64,000 bases of DNA, taken from NCBI RefSeq assembly GCF_004745635.1, contig NZ_SRLB01000013.1, positions 176,408-240,407 of the forward strand, read 5' to 3'. A program made the position numbers and the translations under genes. The stretch comes from Methylobacterium nonmethylotrophicum. GTDB taxonomy: Bacteria; Pseudomonadota; Alphaproteobacteria; Rhizobiales; Beijerinckiaceae. Shown in pieces: positions 34,842 to 43,217 of the stretch. The stretch's first letter is position 1; every line of letters starts with the position of its first letter. Under the pieces are notes generated by a model. The model was not told the DNA's origin. It worked only from the letters and a program-made list of their open reading frames with translations, and did not search any database.

Positions 34842-35795
34842 ATGCCGCTTCCTCTGACGCAACCGAGCCATCCTGGTCATCCGAGCTTCCTGTGGTCGCC
34901 CGTCCATGCCGACCTCGACACGCTCGACGCGCATATCGCGTTCCTCGGCATTCCCTATGGCAGCGCCTACGAGCCGCACGCCATCTCGAACGACCAGACC
35001 CGCGCACCCGATGCCGTCCGCCGGGTGACCGACCGGGTGTGCCGCAACCTCGAGCGCTATGACTTCGATGTCGGCGGCCCGATCTATGACGGCCGGCCGA
35101 TCAGGGCGGTCGATGTCGGCAACGTGCCGTTCGACATTCACGACCGCACCTCGCATGTCGCGCGGGCCGAGGCGGCGGTGCGCAAGATCCTCAAGGCCGG
35201 GGCGATGCCGATCACGATCGGCGGCGACCACGCGATCCCGATCCCGATCTTCCGCGCCCTCGAAGACCACGGCCCCGTCACGCTGATCCAGGTCGATGCC
35301 CACATCGACTGGCGCGACGACGTCAACGGCGTGCGCGACGGCCTGTCGAGCCCGATCCGACGGGCCTCCGAGATGGCGCATATCGGCGACATCTTCCAGA
35401 TCGGCATCCGCGCCCAGGGCAGCGGGCGCCCGGAGGAGGTCGCGGCGGCGCAGGCCTACGGCGCCACCATCATCCCGGCCTTCGAGGTCCATGACGGCGG
35501 CATCGAGGCCGTCCTGGCCCGTATCCCCGATGGCGGGCGCTACTACATCACCATCGACGCGGACGGGCTCGACCCCAGCGTGATGCCGGCGGTCGAAGGT
35601 CCCGCCCCGGGCGGGCTCAGCTTCCATCAGGTCCGCAAGCTGATCCACGGGCTCGTCGCCAAGGGCCGCGTGCTCGGCATGGATATCGTCGAGATCACGC
35701 CGTCCTCGGACGTGAACAACATTACCAGCATCGTCGCCGGCCGGCTGATCGTGAACCTGATCGGCGCGGCGGTGCGCGCGGGTTATTTCGACTGA
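34842..35795 (+). CDS. Agmatinase-family ureohydrolase (first copy)
   Basis: 317 residues. All dinuclear Mn-binding motifs of the arginase/agmatinase fold are present: GGDHAI (about residue 127), DAHIDW (about 151) and IDADGLDP (about 245). EITPSSD near the C-terminus is the family's last conserved acidic motif. It hydrolyses a guanidino group to urea plus an amine. Candidates are agmatine, guanidinobutyrate, guanidinopropionate or guanidine itself. It opens an operon with an amino-acid-type ABC importer and a second ureohydrolase, so the substrate is likely taken up from outside. Confidence 0.9.
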   Translation: MPLPLTQPSHPGHPSFLWSPVHADLDTLDAHIAFLGIPYGSAYEPHAISNDQTRAPDAVRRVTDRVCRNLERYDFDVGGPIYDGRPIRAVDVGNVPFDIHDRTSHVARAEAAVRKILKAGAMPITIGGDHAIPIPIFRALEDHGPVTLIQVDAHIDWRDDVNGVRDGLSSPIRRASEMAHIGDIFQIGIRAQGSGRPEEVAAAQAYGATIIPAFEVHDGGIEAVLARIPDGGRYYITIDADGLDPSVMPAVEGPAPGGLSFHQVRKLIHGLVAKGRVLGMDIVEITPSSDVNNITSIVAGRLIVNLIGAAVRAGYFD

Positions 35796-35847
35796 CCGCT
35801 TCAACCTCTTCTTGCGATCCGGGCGCGACCCGTAGGGAGGCTTTGCT

Positions 35848-36705
35848 ATGCCGCACTTCACGAGACGCCAATTCGGCCTGCTGGCGACGGCCTCGGCCGC
35901 AGCCGTCGGGTTCGCGGGTCCCGCCTATGCCGAGACGACCCTCGAGAAGATTCGGCGGACCAAGGTGCTGACGGTCGGCACGGAAGCCGCCTTCCCGCCC
36001 TTCGAATTCGTCAAGGACGGCAAGATCGTCGGCTATGGGAGCGACATCCTGGCGGAGGTCGTCAAGGCGCTCGGGAACCCGAAGCTCAACCAGCTCGACC
36101 TGCCCTGGCAGGGCATCCTGCCGGGCGTGCTCGCCGGCAAGTTCGACTTCGTAGCGACCACGGTCGGGATCAACGAGGAACGCGCCAAGCGCTACGCCTA
36201 CACGACGCCGATTGCCAACGGCGAGCCCTACGCGATGAAGCGCAAGGGCGACGCGATGGCGAAGCCCGAGGATTTCAACGGCAAGGTCGTGGCGACCCAG
36301 CTCGCCTCCTCGACGGAGCCCGTCGCCCGCGCGCTCGATGCGCGCCTCAAGCAGGCCGGCGGCGCGGGCTTCAAGGAGCTCAAGCTCTTCACCGCCTTCA
36401 CCGAGAGCTACGTCGCCCTGGCCAACGGCGAGGTCGACGCCGTCATCCAGAGCCTGCCCAGCCTCGCCGTGCTGGTGAAGGAGAAGCCGGACACCTTCGC
36501 GCTCGCCGGTTCCGTGGCCGCGCCGGGCGCCTTCACCTACCTGTCCTGGGTCACGCGCCCCGGCGACACCGACCTGCGCGACTTCCTGTCCGCGACCATC
36601 AAGGCGATGCGCGATGACGGCCGCCTCGGCGCGCTCCAGGACAAGTGGTTCGGCTTCAAGATGGACATCCCCGACAGCGGCTACCTGCCGCCGGGCGCCG
36701 TCTGA
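35848..36705 (+). CDS. Amino-acid-type ABC substrate-binding protein, Tat leader
   Basis: 285 residues. A twin-arginine-like leader (TRRQFGLLATASAAAVG, about residues 5-21) is followed by an SBP_bac_3 domain: VLTVGTEAAFPPFEFVKDGK, GYGSDILAEVVKALG, TTVGINEERAKRYAYTTP and the closing ALQDKWFGF. These are features of polar amino acid and opine binding proteins. It lies 52 bases after the ureohydrolase and before the two permease genes. The ligand is predicted to be the compound that the flanking ureohydrolases attack. Confidence 0.92.
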   Translation: MPHFTRRQFGLLATASAAAVGFAGPAYAETTLEKIRRTKVLTVGTEAAFPPFEFVKDGKIVGYGSDILAEVVKALGNPKLNQLDLPWQGILPGVLAGKFDFVATTVGINEERAKRYAYTTPIANGEPYAMKRKGDAMAKPEDFNGKVVATQLASSTEPVARALDARLKQAGGAGFKELKLFTAFTESYVALANGEVDAVIQSLPSLAVLVKEKPDTFALAGSVAAPGAFTYLSWVTRPGDTDLRDFLSATIKAMRDDGRLGALQDKWFGFKMDIPDSGYLPPGAV

Positions 36706-36859
36706 CGGACGAGGCAGGCCGAAAGCGGCCCGACCATCCTGACGGAGGCCCGTCGGGATTTCCCCGAGGAAAGATCCGGCGCCGTCGGCGCGCGACGCGA
36801 AGTCGGCGGATCGCTCCTCGCCGGCCTGTCGCGCGATCCGGGGGAGCCATGGGAGCCAC

Positions 36860-36904
36860 GTCTCGGCCAAGTCTGTCTCGGCCAAGTCTGTCTCGGCCAA
36901 GTCA
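36860..36904. repeat. Three tandem 15-bp direct repeats
   Basis: GTCTCGGCCAAGTCT is repeated three times head to tail, the last copy ending in A instead of T. The array lies in the 241-base gap between the binding-protein gene and the first permease gene, ending 42 bases before the permease start. It could be a slippage product or part of an mRNA structure that sets the ratio of binding protein to permease. Confidence 0.85.
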
Positions 36905-36946
36905 TCTGGACGGTCTTCAGGACGGCAGCGACGGAGGCTGCGACGC

Positions 36947-37606
36947 ATGAGTTTCCAGTTCGCCTACCTCGCCGGCCTGATGCCGAACCTCGCCGTCGCC
37001 GCCCTCGTCAACCTGCGCCTGTCGGCGATGATCATCGTGCTGGCCCTGATCGGCGGCACCGCCCTCACGATCCTGCGCTCCCTGAAGATCCGTCCGGTGA
37101 ACGCGCTCATCGCTTTCCTGATCAGCTTCATCCGCGGCACGCCGCTGCTGATCCAGATCTTCCTGTTCTACTACGTGCTGCCGGCCATCGGCCTCGATCT
37201 CAGCCCCACCGTGGCCGGCGTGGCGGCGATCGCGCTCAACTCCTCGATCTTCATCTCGGAGACGATGCGCGGCGCCCTCATCACCCTCGACCCCGGGCAG
37301 ATCGAGGCGGCGACCGCCCTGTCGCTCCCGCGCCATCTCGTCTGGGCGAAGGTCATCCTTCCCCAGCTCTTTCGACGGGTCCTGCCGGTGCTGGTGAACG
37401 AGGCGACGATCGTCGTGAAGGGGACCGCCCTGCTCTCCGTCATCACCGTGGTCGACGTGCTGCGCACCGCCCAGCAGATCGCCAGTGCGAGCTACCGCCC
37501 ATTCGAGACCCTGATCGGCGCCGCCCTGGTCTTCCTGGCGATCAACCTGACGATCAGCCTGCTCGGCCGCCGCATCGAGGGCCGGTTCGCGGTCCAGCGG
37601 GCCTGA
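36947..37606 (+). CDS. Amino-acid ABC transporter permease (HisM/GlnP type), first
   Basis: 219 residues, about five membrane helices. ISFIRGTPLLIQIFLFYYVLP is the opening signature of HEQRo-family permeases, and IEAATALSLPRHLVWAKVILPQ is the EAA loop that contacts the ATPase. Its stop shares a base with the next start (TGATG), so the two permeases are translationally coupled and probably form a heterodimer. Confidence 0.93.
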   Translation: MSFQFAYLAGLMPNLAVAALVNLRLSAMIIVLALIGGTALTILRSLKIRPVNALIAFLISFIRGTPLLIQIFLFYYVLPAIGLDLSPTVAGVAAIALNSSIFISETMRGALITLDPGQIEAATALSLPRHLVWAKVILPQLFRRVLPVLVNEATIVVKGTALLSVITVVDVLRTAQQIASASYRPFETLIGAALVFLAINLTISLLGRRIEGRFAVQRA

Positions 37607-38334
37607 TGCGCATGGCCTTCGATCCGACGATCCTCGTCCAGTACTGGCCGCTCTTCCTGCAGGGAGCCTGGTTGACGATCCAGGTCTCGGTCCAGGCGTT
37701 CCTGCTCGGCTACACGCTCGGCATCGCGGTGGCGCTGCTCGGCCTGATGCCGGGCCGGCTGCCGCGGCTTGCGGCGACGAGCTATGTCGAGGTGCTGCGC
37801 GCCATCCCGTTCATCATCATCCTCTTTGTCATCTATTACGGCCTGCCGTTCTCGGGCCTGCGCCTGCCTGCGCCCCTCGTCGGTACGGTAGCCCTCGGGC
37901 TGTTTGCCAGCGCCTATTATGCGGAGATCGTCCGCGCCGGCATCCTCGCCCTGCCGCGGGGCCAGTTCGAATCGGCCCGCGCCATCGGCATGTCGCCGCT
38001 GCAGGCCATGCGCCACATCGTCGGCCCGCAGGTGGCGCGCGCGATCGTGCCGCCTTCCACCAACATGACCCTGACGATGATCAAGGAATCGGCGGTCCTC
38101 TCCTCGATCACGGTGCCGGAGCTGACCTACCAGGGGCTCGTCGTGCAGGGAAACACCTTCGCACCGTTCGAGGTTTTCGCCGCGGTGACGCTGATCTACT
38201 GGGGCATCACCATCGCCGTTGCAGGGGCCGCGCGCCGGCTGGAGCGCAGGCTCGGGGTCGCCCAGGCCCGCGGCGTCAGCCGCAACCGCCTGGCGGCGAG
38301 CTACCTGCTGCTCGAGCGGGAGCGCGCGCGATGA
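37606..38334 (+). CDS. Amino-acid ABC transporter permease (HisQ/GlnP type), second
   Basis: 242 residues. EVLRAIPFIIILFVIYYGLP and the EAA loop FESARAIGMSPLQAMRHIVG match the same permease family as its neighbour. The C-terminal ~25 residues are polar and overlap the start of the ATPase gene by four bases (ATGA). Coupled with the first permease gene and the ATPase, it completes the membrane part of the importer. Confidence 0.93.
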   Translation: MRMAFDPTILVQYWPLFLQGAWLTIQVSVQAFLLGYTLGIAVALLGLMPGRLPRLAATSYVEVLRAIPFIIILFVIYYGLPFSGLRLPAPLVGTVALGLFASAYYAEIVRAGILALPRGQFESARAIGMSPLQAMRHIVGPQVARAIVPPSTNMTLTMIKESAVLSSITVPELTYQGLVVQGNTFAPFEVFAAVTLIYWGITIAVAGAARRLERRLGVAQARGVSRNRLAASYLLLERERAR

Positions 38335-39119
38335 GCATCCCGGCCCTGAAGGTGAGCGGACTCACCAAGCGCTTCCGCGGGGTGACGGCGCTCGACTCCG
38401 TCTATCTCGACGTGGCGCGCGGCGAGGTCGTGACGCTCATCGGCCCGTCCGGCTGCGGCAAGTCCACATTGCTGCGCTGCCTCACCTGGCTCGAGGAGCC
38501 CGATGACGGCTTCATTGAGGTCGGGGGACGGCCGTTCGGACGCACCATCGTCGGACAGGTCGTCCACCGCCAGACCCGGCGCGAGATCGATGCGCTGCGA
38601 CCGAAGATCGGGCTCGTGTTCCAGAACCTGAATCTCTGGCCGCATCTCTCGGCGCTGGAGAACGTCGCCCGCGGGCCGGTGGTAGTGCTCGGTCGCAAGC
38701 GCGCCGCGGTGGAGGCGCAGGCCCGCGCCCTGCTCGCGCGCCTCGGCCTGGAGCGCCAGATGGACAAGCATCCCCACGAGCTGTCCGGCGGCCAGCGCCA
38801 GCGGGTCGCGATCGCCCGGACCCTGGCGATGGAGCCCGAACTGATCCTGTTCGACGAGCCCACCTCGGCCCTCGATCCCGAACTCGTCGGCGAGGTGCTC
38901 GGGCTGCTTCGCGAGATTGCCGCCACCGGCATGACGATGCTCGTCGTCACGCACGAGATCGGCTTCGCGGGCGGCGTCGCCGATCGCATCGCCTTTATGG
39001 ACCAGGGCCGGATCGTCGAGACCGGCCCTGCCCGCGCCGTCCTCGACAACCCCACCGATCCGCGGCTGAGAGCCTTCCTTGGGCGCGTGCTCCCCTCCTC
39101 CCTCGGAGTGACCGCATGA
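38331..39119 (+). CDS. Amino-acid ABC transporter ATPase (GlnQ/HisP type)
   Basis: 262 residues. Walker A GPSGCGKST, Q-loop VFQNLNLWPH, signature LSGGQRQR, Walker B LILFDEPTSALDPE and switch VTHEIGFA are all intact. The QNxNLWPH form is typical of polar amino acid importers. An insertion of about 15 residues before the Q-loop (VVHRQTRREIDALRPK) is common in this subgroup. It overlaps the second ureohydrolase gene by four bases. Confidence 0.94.
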   Translation: MSIPALKVSGLTKRFRGVTALDSVYLDVARGEVVTLIGPSGCGKSTLLRCLTWLEEPDDGFIEVGGRPFGRTIVGQVVHRQTRREIDALRPKIGLVFQNLNLWPHLSALENVARGPVVVLGRKRAAVEAQARALLARLGLERQMDKHPHELSGGQRQRVAIARTLAMEPELILFDEPTSALDPELVGEVLGLLREIAATGMTMLVVTHEIGFAGGVADRIAFMDQGRIVETGPARAVLDNPTDPRLRAFLGRVLPSSLGVTA

Positions 39120-40129
39120 AACCCCGCATCGACCGCGGCTATGTCGGCATCCCCTCCTTCCTGCGCGGGCCGATCTGTGCCGATCTCGACAGGCTCGACG
39201 CCGCCGTGGCGATCCTCGGCGTGCCCTTCGACGAGGGCTCGCCCTTCCTGCCGGGCAGCCGCATGGCGCCTCGCGCCCTGCGCGAGCATTCCCTCCGGTT
39301 CGGATCCGAAGGCCTGTTCGATCCGGAGACGGGCATCACCCTGCTCGGGCAGGATCTCGCGGCGGGCCTGATCGCCGATGCCGGCGACGTGGACATCGCG
39401 CCGACGCATGTCGAGCAGACCTTTGCTTCCATCACCGCCGACGTCACGGCGATCCTGGCGCGGGGCGCCCTGCCGGTGGTGCTCGGCGGCGACCACTCCA
39501 TCACCTATCCGATCGTGCGCGCCTTTCCGGGGCCCCTCCATGTGCTCCAATTCGACGCGCATATGGATTATGCCGGCTTCGAGCAGGGATTGCGCTTCAC
39601 GAACGGCCACGCCTTCCGGCACATTGCCGGGCTCGACAGCGTCGCCAGCCTGACGCAGGTCGGCATCCGCTCCCTGCGCAGCAGCCGTTCGCAATACGAG
39701 GACATGATCGCGGCCGGCCACCGGATCGTCCCGATGGGCGAGCTGCGCGCCCTGGGGCCGGCCGGCATCGCCGCGCTGCTGCCCGAAGGCGCCCCGCTCT
39801 ATGTCAGCATCGACGTGGACGCCCTCGACATGTCGCTCGTGCCGGGCTGCGTCTCGGGCGAGCCGAACGGCATGACCTATCCGGAACTGCGCGAGACCCT
39901 GCGCCGCGTCGCCGAACGCTGCGCCGTCGTCGGCTTCGACTTCGTCGAGGTGAACCCGCCCCTCGATGTCGGGACGGGGGCGACCGCCTATCTGGGCGCG
40001 CTCCTCGTCTCCGAATTCCTCGGCCAGATCTGCGCGCAGCCGCGCTTCGAATCCCGCCGCGCGGCCGTCCTGGCCCGCCGCGCGGCCGCTCAGGCCCATC
40101 ACCACCCGCAACCGGGAGATCTCCGATGA
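39116..40129 (+). CDS. Agmatinase-family ureohydrolase (second copy)
   Basis: 337 residues. The metal motifs GGDHSI (about residue 125), DAHMDY (about 148) and SIDVDALD (about 229) are complete, and DFVEVNPPLD provides the last acidic motif. It is clearly a paralogue, not a duplicate, of the first ureohydrolase: the substrate-loop region (FDEGSPFLPGSRMAPRALRE) differs and there is a His/Ala-rich tail. Two such enzymes in one operon may form a mixed complex or act on successive guanidino compounds. The start overlaps the ATPase stop (ATGA) and its own stop overlaps the DUF1989 start. Confidence 0.9.
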   Translation: MKPRIDRGYVGIPSFLRGPICADLDRLDAAVAILGVPFDEGSPFLPGSRMAPRALREHSLRFGSEGLFDPETGITLLGQDLAAGLIADAGDVDIAPTHVEQTFASITADVTAILARGALPVVLGGDHSITYPIVRAFPGPLHVLQFDAHMDYAGFEQGLRFTNGHAFRHIAGLDSVASLTQVGIRSLRSSRSQYEDMIAAGHRIVPMGELRALGPAGIAALLPEGAPLYVSIDVDALDMSLVPGCVSGEPNGMTYPELRETLRRVAERCAVVGFDFVEVNPPLDVGTGATAYLGALLVSEFLGQICAQPRFESRRAAVLARRAAAQAHHHPQPGDLR

Positions 40130-40725
40130 CCGATCCCGTGACCATTCCCGCCCGCCGCGGCAAGGCGACCCGCGTGGCGAAAGGCCAAACCATCAAGGTG
40201 ATCAACACACATGGGGAGCAAGTCGTCGACACCTGGGCGTTCAATGTCGACGACCTCACCGAATTCATGTCGATGGAGCATTCCCGCGCCCATATCCTCA
40301 AGGTGATCCCGGTGGTCGGCGACACGATGCTGACCAACCGGCGCCGGCCGATCCTAACCTTCCTGGAGGACACGGCGGGCGGCGTGCACGACACGCTGAT
40401 GGCGGCGTGCGACAAGCACCGCTACAAGTTCCTCGGCGTCGAGGGCTACCACGACAATTGCGAGGACAATCTCCACGCTGGCATGCGCGAGATCGGCCTC
40501 AACGCCCCCGAGACGCCGAGCCCGCTCAACCTGTTCATGAACATCCCGGTCCAGCCGGACCGGACGATCTCCTTCGAGGCGCCGGTCTCGACGCCGGGCA
40601 GCTACGTGCTCCTGCGGGCCGAGATGGACCTCGTCATCGCGTTCTCCGCCTGCCCCCAGGACATCCTGCCGATCAACGGCAAGGCAGGGCAGCCGACCGA
40701 GGCGCATTTCGTGGTCGCGCCGTGA
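40126..40725 (+). CDS. DUF1989 / urea-carboxylase-associated-type protein (first)
   Basis: 199 residues. DUF1989 features are plain: HGEQVVDTWAFN, FMSMEHSRAH, VGDTMLTNRRRPILTFLEDT, HDTLMAACDKHRY and ACPQDILPINGK. Conserved His and Cys residues probably bind a metal. Founding members accompany urea carboxylase, and a pair of such proteins was shown to be the two subunits of carboxyguanidine deiminase (CgdAB) in guanidine breakdown. Here no carboxylase is present, so a related deiminase or amidohydrolase acting on the ureohydrolase substrate or product is an inference. Confidence 0.87.
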   Translation: MTDPVTIPARRGKATRVAKGQTIKVINTHGEQVVDTWAFNVDDLTEFMSMEHSRAHILKVIPVVGDTMLTNRRRPILTFLEDTAGGVHDTLMAACDKHRYKFLGVEGYHDNCEDNLHAGMREIGLNAPETPSPLNLFMNIPVQPDRTISFEAPVSTPGSYVLLRAEMDLVIAFSACPQDILPINGKAGQPTEAHFVVAP

Positions 40726-41152
40726 CCTGCGCCCACCAACACGTCGTCCCGGACGGGGTCGGGCATGGATTCGCCGCCAAGGCCGGCACGTTCGTGACGC
40801 TCGTCGATCCGGCGGGGCAGCGGCCCGGCGACTTCGTCGCCCTGACCGCCACCGATCACCGCGCGATGCTCTCGTCCGTCCATACGCGCCGCGAAACCCT
40901 CTCCCGGCGGCCACGGCGCAGTGCCTGGCGTGCCGGACGAGGCGACAAGGCGGATGGGGGCAGGATCGTCCTCGCCATCGCCTCGAGCCAGGCGGCACCC
41001 TGATCCCCGGCCCGTCAAGGGCCGCCGGCGGAGGCTCCGTCACCTGCCGCGTCCTGATCGACGCCCATTTCGTCGTCGCGGCCGGCGTCATCGACCTCGA
41101 CATTCCCTGTGCCACTGGCCCGCCCGCGGTGCGGGTCCGCAAACGGCTGTGA
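40722..41152 (+). pseudogene. Broken DUF1989-like gene between two intact ones
   Basis: A GTG at 40722 overlaps the preceding stop (GTGA). The first ~60 codons read as a DUF1989 N-terminus (AKAGTFVTLVDPAGQRPGDF, then SSVHTRRETL). Similarity then stops: the frame runs through Arg-rich sequence to a stop at about 41003. A different frame yields HFVVAAGVIDLDIPCATGPP and ends at the TGA 41150-41152, resembling a diverged DUF1989 C-terminus. The central catalytic third is missing. Assignment of the front part is fair; that of the tail is tentative. Confidence 0.5.
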
Positions 41153-41157
41153 CAGTC

Positions 41158-41829
41158 ATGACGGCAAGCGAACCGATCCTCCTCCCCGCCCGGCACGGCA
41201 GGGCCGTCCGCGTGCCGGCCGGTCACGGCTTGCGCGTCATCAACCTCCATGGGACGCAAGTCGTCGATTGCTGGGCCTGGAACGCGCATGACCTCGACGA
41301 GGCCATGTCCATGGAGGCGAGCCGAGTCTGGAGCCAGCGGCTCAACCCGGTCGTCGGCGACACCTTCGTCACCAACCGGCGCAACCCGATCCTCACCCTC
41401 GTGGAGGACACCTCGCCCGGGATCCACGACACCTTCATGGCGGCCTGCGACCGCCATCGCTACGAGCGACTCGGCTGCACGAATTACCATCGCAACTGCC
41501 TCGACAACATGGTCGAGGCTCTGGCCGGGATCGGGCTGGCGATCGCCGCGCCGAGCCTGGCCTCCTTCAACATCTTCATGAACATTGCCGTTGATGCGGA
41601 CGGCCGAAGCCTCGTCACCGGCCCGACTCAAGGGCGTCCCGGCGACTTTATCACCCTCCAGGCCGAGATGGACTGCGTGGTCGCGCTGTCGGCCTGCCCG
41701 CAGGACATCGTGCCCATTCATGGCCACGCTGCCAACGCGCCGAAGGATGCCGCGTTTCAGGTCCTTGCCACGGGCTTCCCAAGGCTCCCGCCCACGGCCC
41801 CCTGGATGCCGGCGGCATCCGCCCCTTGA
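41158..41829 (+). CDS. DUF1989 / urea-carboxylase-associated-type protein (second)
   Basis: 223 residues from the ATG at 41158; the long in-frame upstream extension overlaps the broken copy and is not conserved. Motifs parallel the first copy almost word for word: HGTQVVDCWAWN, AMSMEASRVWS, VGDTFVTNRRNPILTLVEDT, HDTFMAACDRHRYERLG, ALSACPQDIVPIHG. The Pro/Ala tail is extra. Two distinct intact DUF1989 proteins in one operon recall the CgdA/CgdB heterodimer. The operon is cut off directly downstream by IS remnants, so further partners may have been lost. Confidence 0.86.
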   Translation: MTASEPILLPARHGRAVRVPAGHGLRVINLHGTQVVDCWAWNAHDLDEAMSMEASRVWSQRLNPVVGDTFVTNRRNPILTLVEDTSPGIHDTFMAACDRHRYERLGCTNYHRNCLDNMVEALAGIGLAIAAPSLASFNIFMNIAVDADGRSLVTGPTQGRPGDFITLQAEMDCVVALSACPQDIVPIHGHAANAPKDAAFQVLATGFPRLPPTAPWMPAASAP

Positions 41830-41840
41830 CCGCTCGGCAG

Positions 41841-42000
41841 GGGGCCTGCCGCAAACGCGAACTGGCCTTCGCTTACGGGTCATAAACCATGCCTACCCAG
41901 CCTGCCGCCTCCGCCTCGGAGCCGGCGCGTGATCCTCAACGCCCTCGCCCTCAAATTGAAGAGAGAGGCCCGCGGTAACTTCCGGGGCCGGCACTTCGAG
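41841..42000 (+). mobile_element. IS6-family element, 5' fragment
   Basis: It starts with an IS6-like end (GGGGCCTGCCGCAAACG) and carries the first ~23 codons of a transposase (NALALKLKREAR, then FRGRHFE) before being cut at 42000. Bases 41934-42000 match the reverse complement of 42750-42816 at about 58 of 67 positions, so the two fragments are inverted copies of the same transposase start. Confidence 0.72.
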
Positions 42001-42816
42001 GGGGCGTGTCGCAAACTCGGGTTCAGGCCGCGAAACGGGCTGCCCGCTCTCACTTTCACGCTTTGTTCGCGACGGGAAGGCCAAAGCAGGTGGCGAGCAA
42101 CTGGTTCTGCTCCCGCACGGTCCATGCGCCCGGGAACCGGAAGCCCTTGCGCAGCCACAGCATGGCTTCGGCGCCCTGATCGTGCACCGGGCCGTGTTGA
42201 ATGACCGAAACCCGCCCACTCGCGGCATCGCCCGCTTCACTCGGAAGGGGTCGCTCTCGATGCCTTGCTGCAGATGCTTGCTGCAGATGCTTGGCGACGT
42301 GGTGGGTGGGTGTGCGCGGCAGCAGGCCCTCCTTGCGGCACTCGGCGGTAGCGGGCGGGTAGGGCCCCGCGCCATCGGTGCCGATCCGACCGGGCGCGAG
42401 AAGCGGCTGGTCCTGCAGCATCTTGCGGAAGAGGCGCTTCGCGGCATCGAGATCCCAGTTGGCCGCGAGCGGGAAGTCGATCGCCTCGTCATGCTTGTCG
42501 ATGGCCCGGTACAGGTAGTGCCAACTGGCCCCGCACCTTGATGTAGGTCTCGTCTACGCGCACGGACCCGCAATGCGGCTTGCGGAACCGCCGCAGGCGC
42601 CGCTCGATGGCCGGCGCGTAGGCGAGCACCCATCGGTTGATGGTGGAGTGATCCACCTCCATGGCCCTCTCGAGCAGCATCTCCTCGATGTCACGGTAGC
42701 TGAGGGCATAGCGTAGGTACCAAGAGATGGCCTGGACGATCAGGGTGGCCTCGAAGTGCCGGCCCCGGAAGTCGCAGCGGGCTTGCCGCTTCAGCTTGAG
42801 GGCGAGGGCGTTGAGG
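42001..42816 (-). pseudogene. IS6-family transposase, nearly full length but frameshifted
   Basis: Read on the minus strand from 42816. The zinc-finger/HTH start is followed by YRDIEEMLLERAMEVDHSTI, the first catalytic Asp in VRVDETYIKVRGQ, then DAAKRLFRKMLQD, the second Asp in IGTDGAGPYP, and AMLWLRKGF with a C-terminus at about 42056. Two lesions are visible: an extra base near 42523 after the VRGQ motif, and a 13-bp tandem duplication (CTGCAGATGCTTG, 42268-42293) that shifts the frame in the HLQQ-GIESD region. An IS6-type end (GGGGCGTGTCGCAAACTCG) lies at 42001-42019, abutting the truncated 5' fragment. The 5' end beyond 42816 has been lost. Confidence 0.8.
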
Positions 42817-43103
42817 GGTATTGGATCGAAAATCGCTGGATTTACCGGAACGGATCAGGACGAAGCATGTTCCTGTGAACCCATTTCTAAATACGAATTA
42901 GCCCTAGAACGAGCCATATGGACGGATTATGGGTCAGCGGTAGTAGCACGAACACTTGGCGGCGAGCCTTCAACAGGGCACGCTGGCGATGTATGGCAAC
43001 ATTTTGATCGACCAGAGGTTTGTAAAGCTTTCGTGACGGATGTATTCCAGATAACGAGCAGCAATTGCTCTATCCTGCAGACCAGACAGGTATTCGGCGT
43101 ATC

Positions 43104-43217
43104 GCCGACGAGGATCCGACGGTGATCCTCGGCGGGTTGGCCAGCGCGCGGCTTCTGCGGCGGCAATAGCGGGGCGATCTGCTCCCACCGCGCGTCTGTG
43201 AGTTCAAAGTGTCGCAT
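43104..43217 (-). pseudogene. IS5-family transposase, N-terminal fragment
   Basis: About 38 codons starting MRHFELTDARWEQIAPLLPP and continuing QKPRAGQPAEDHRRIL match the conserved N-terminus of IS5/IS427-group transposases. Similarity ends abruptly at about 43104, and the remaining ~90% of the gene is absent. The sequence between this fragment and the IS6 copy (42817-43103) is AT-richer and unassigned. Confidence 0.72.

Noticed and set aside
36860..36904. CRISPR array
   Set aside because: The three 15-bp units are directly adjacent with no spacers, and no cas genes are nearby.
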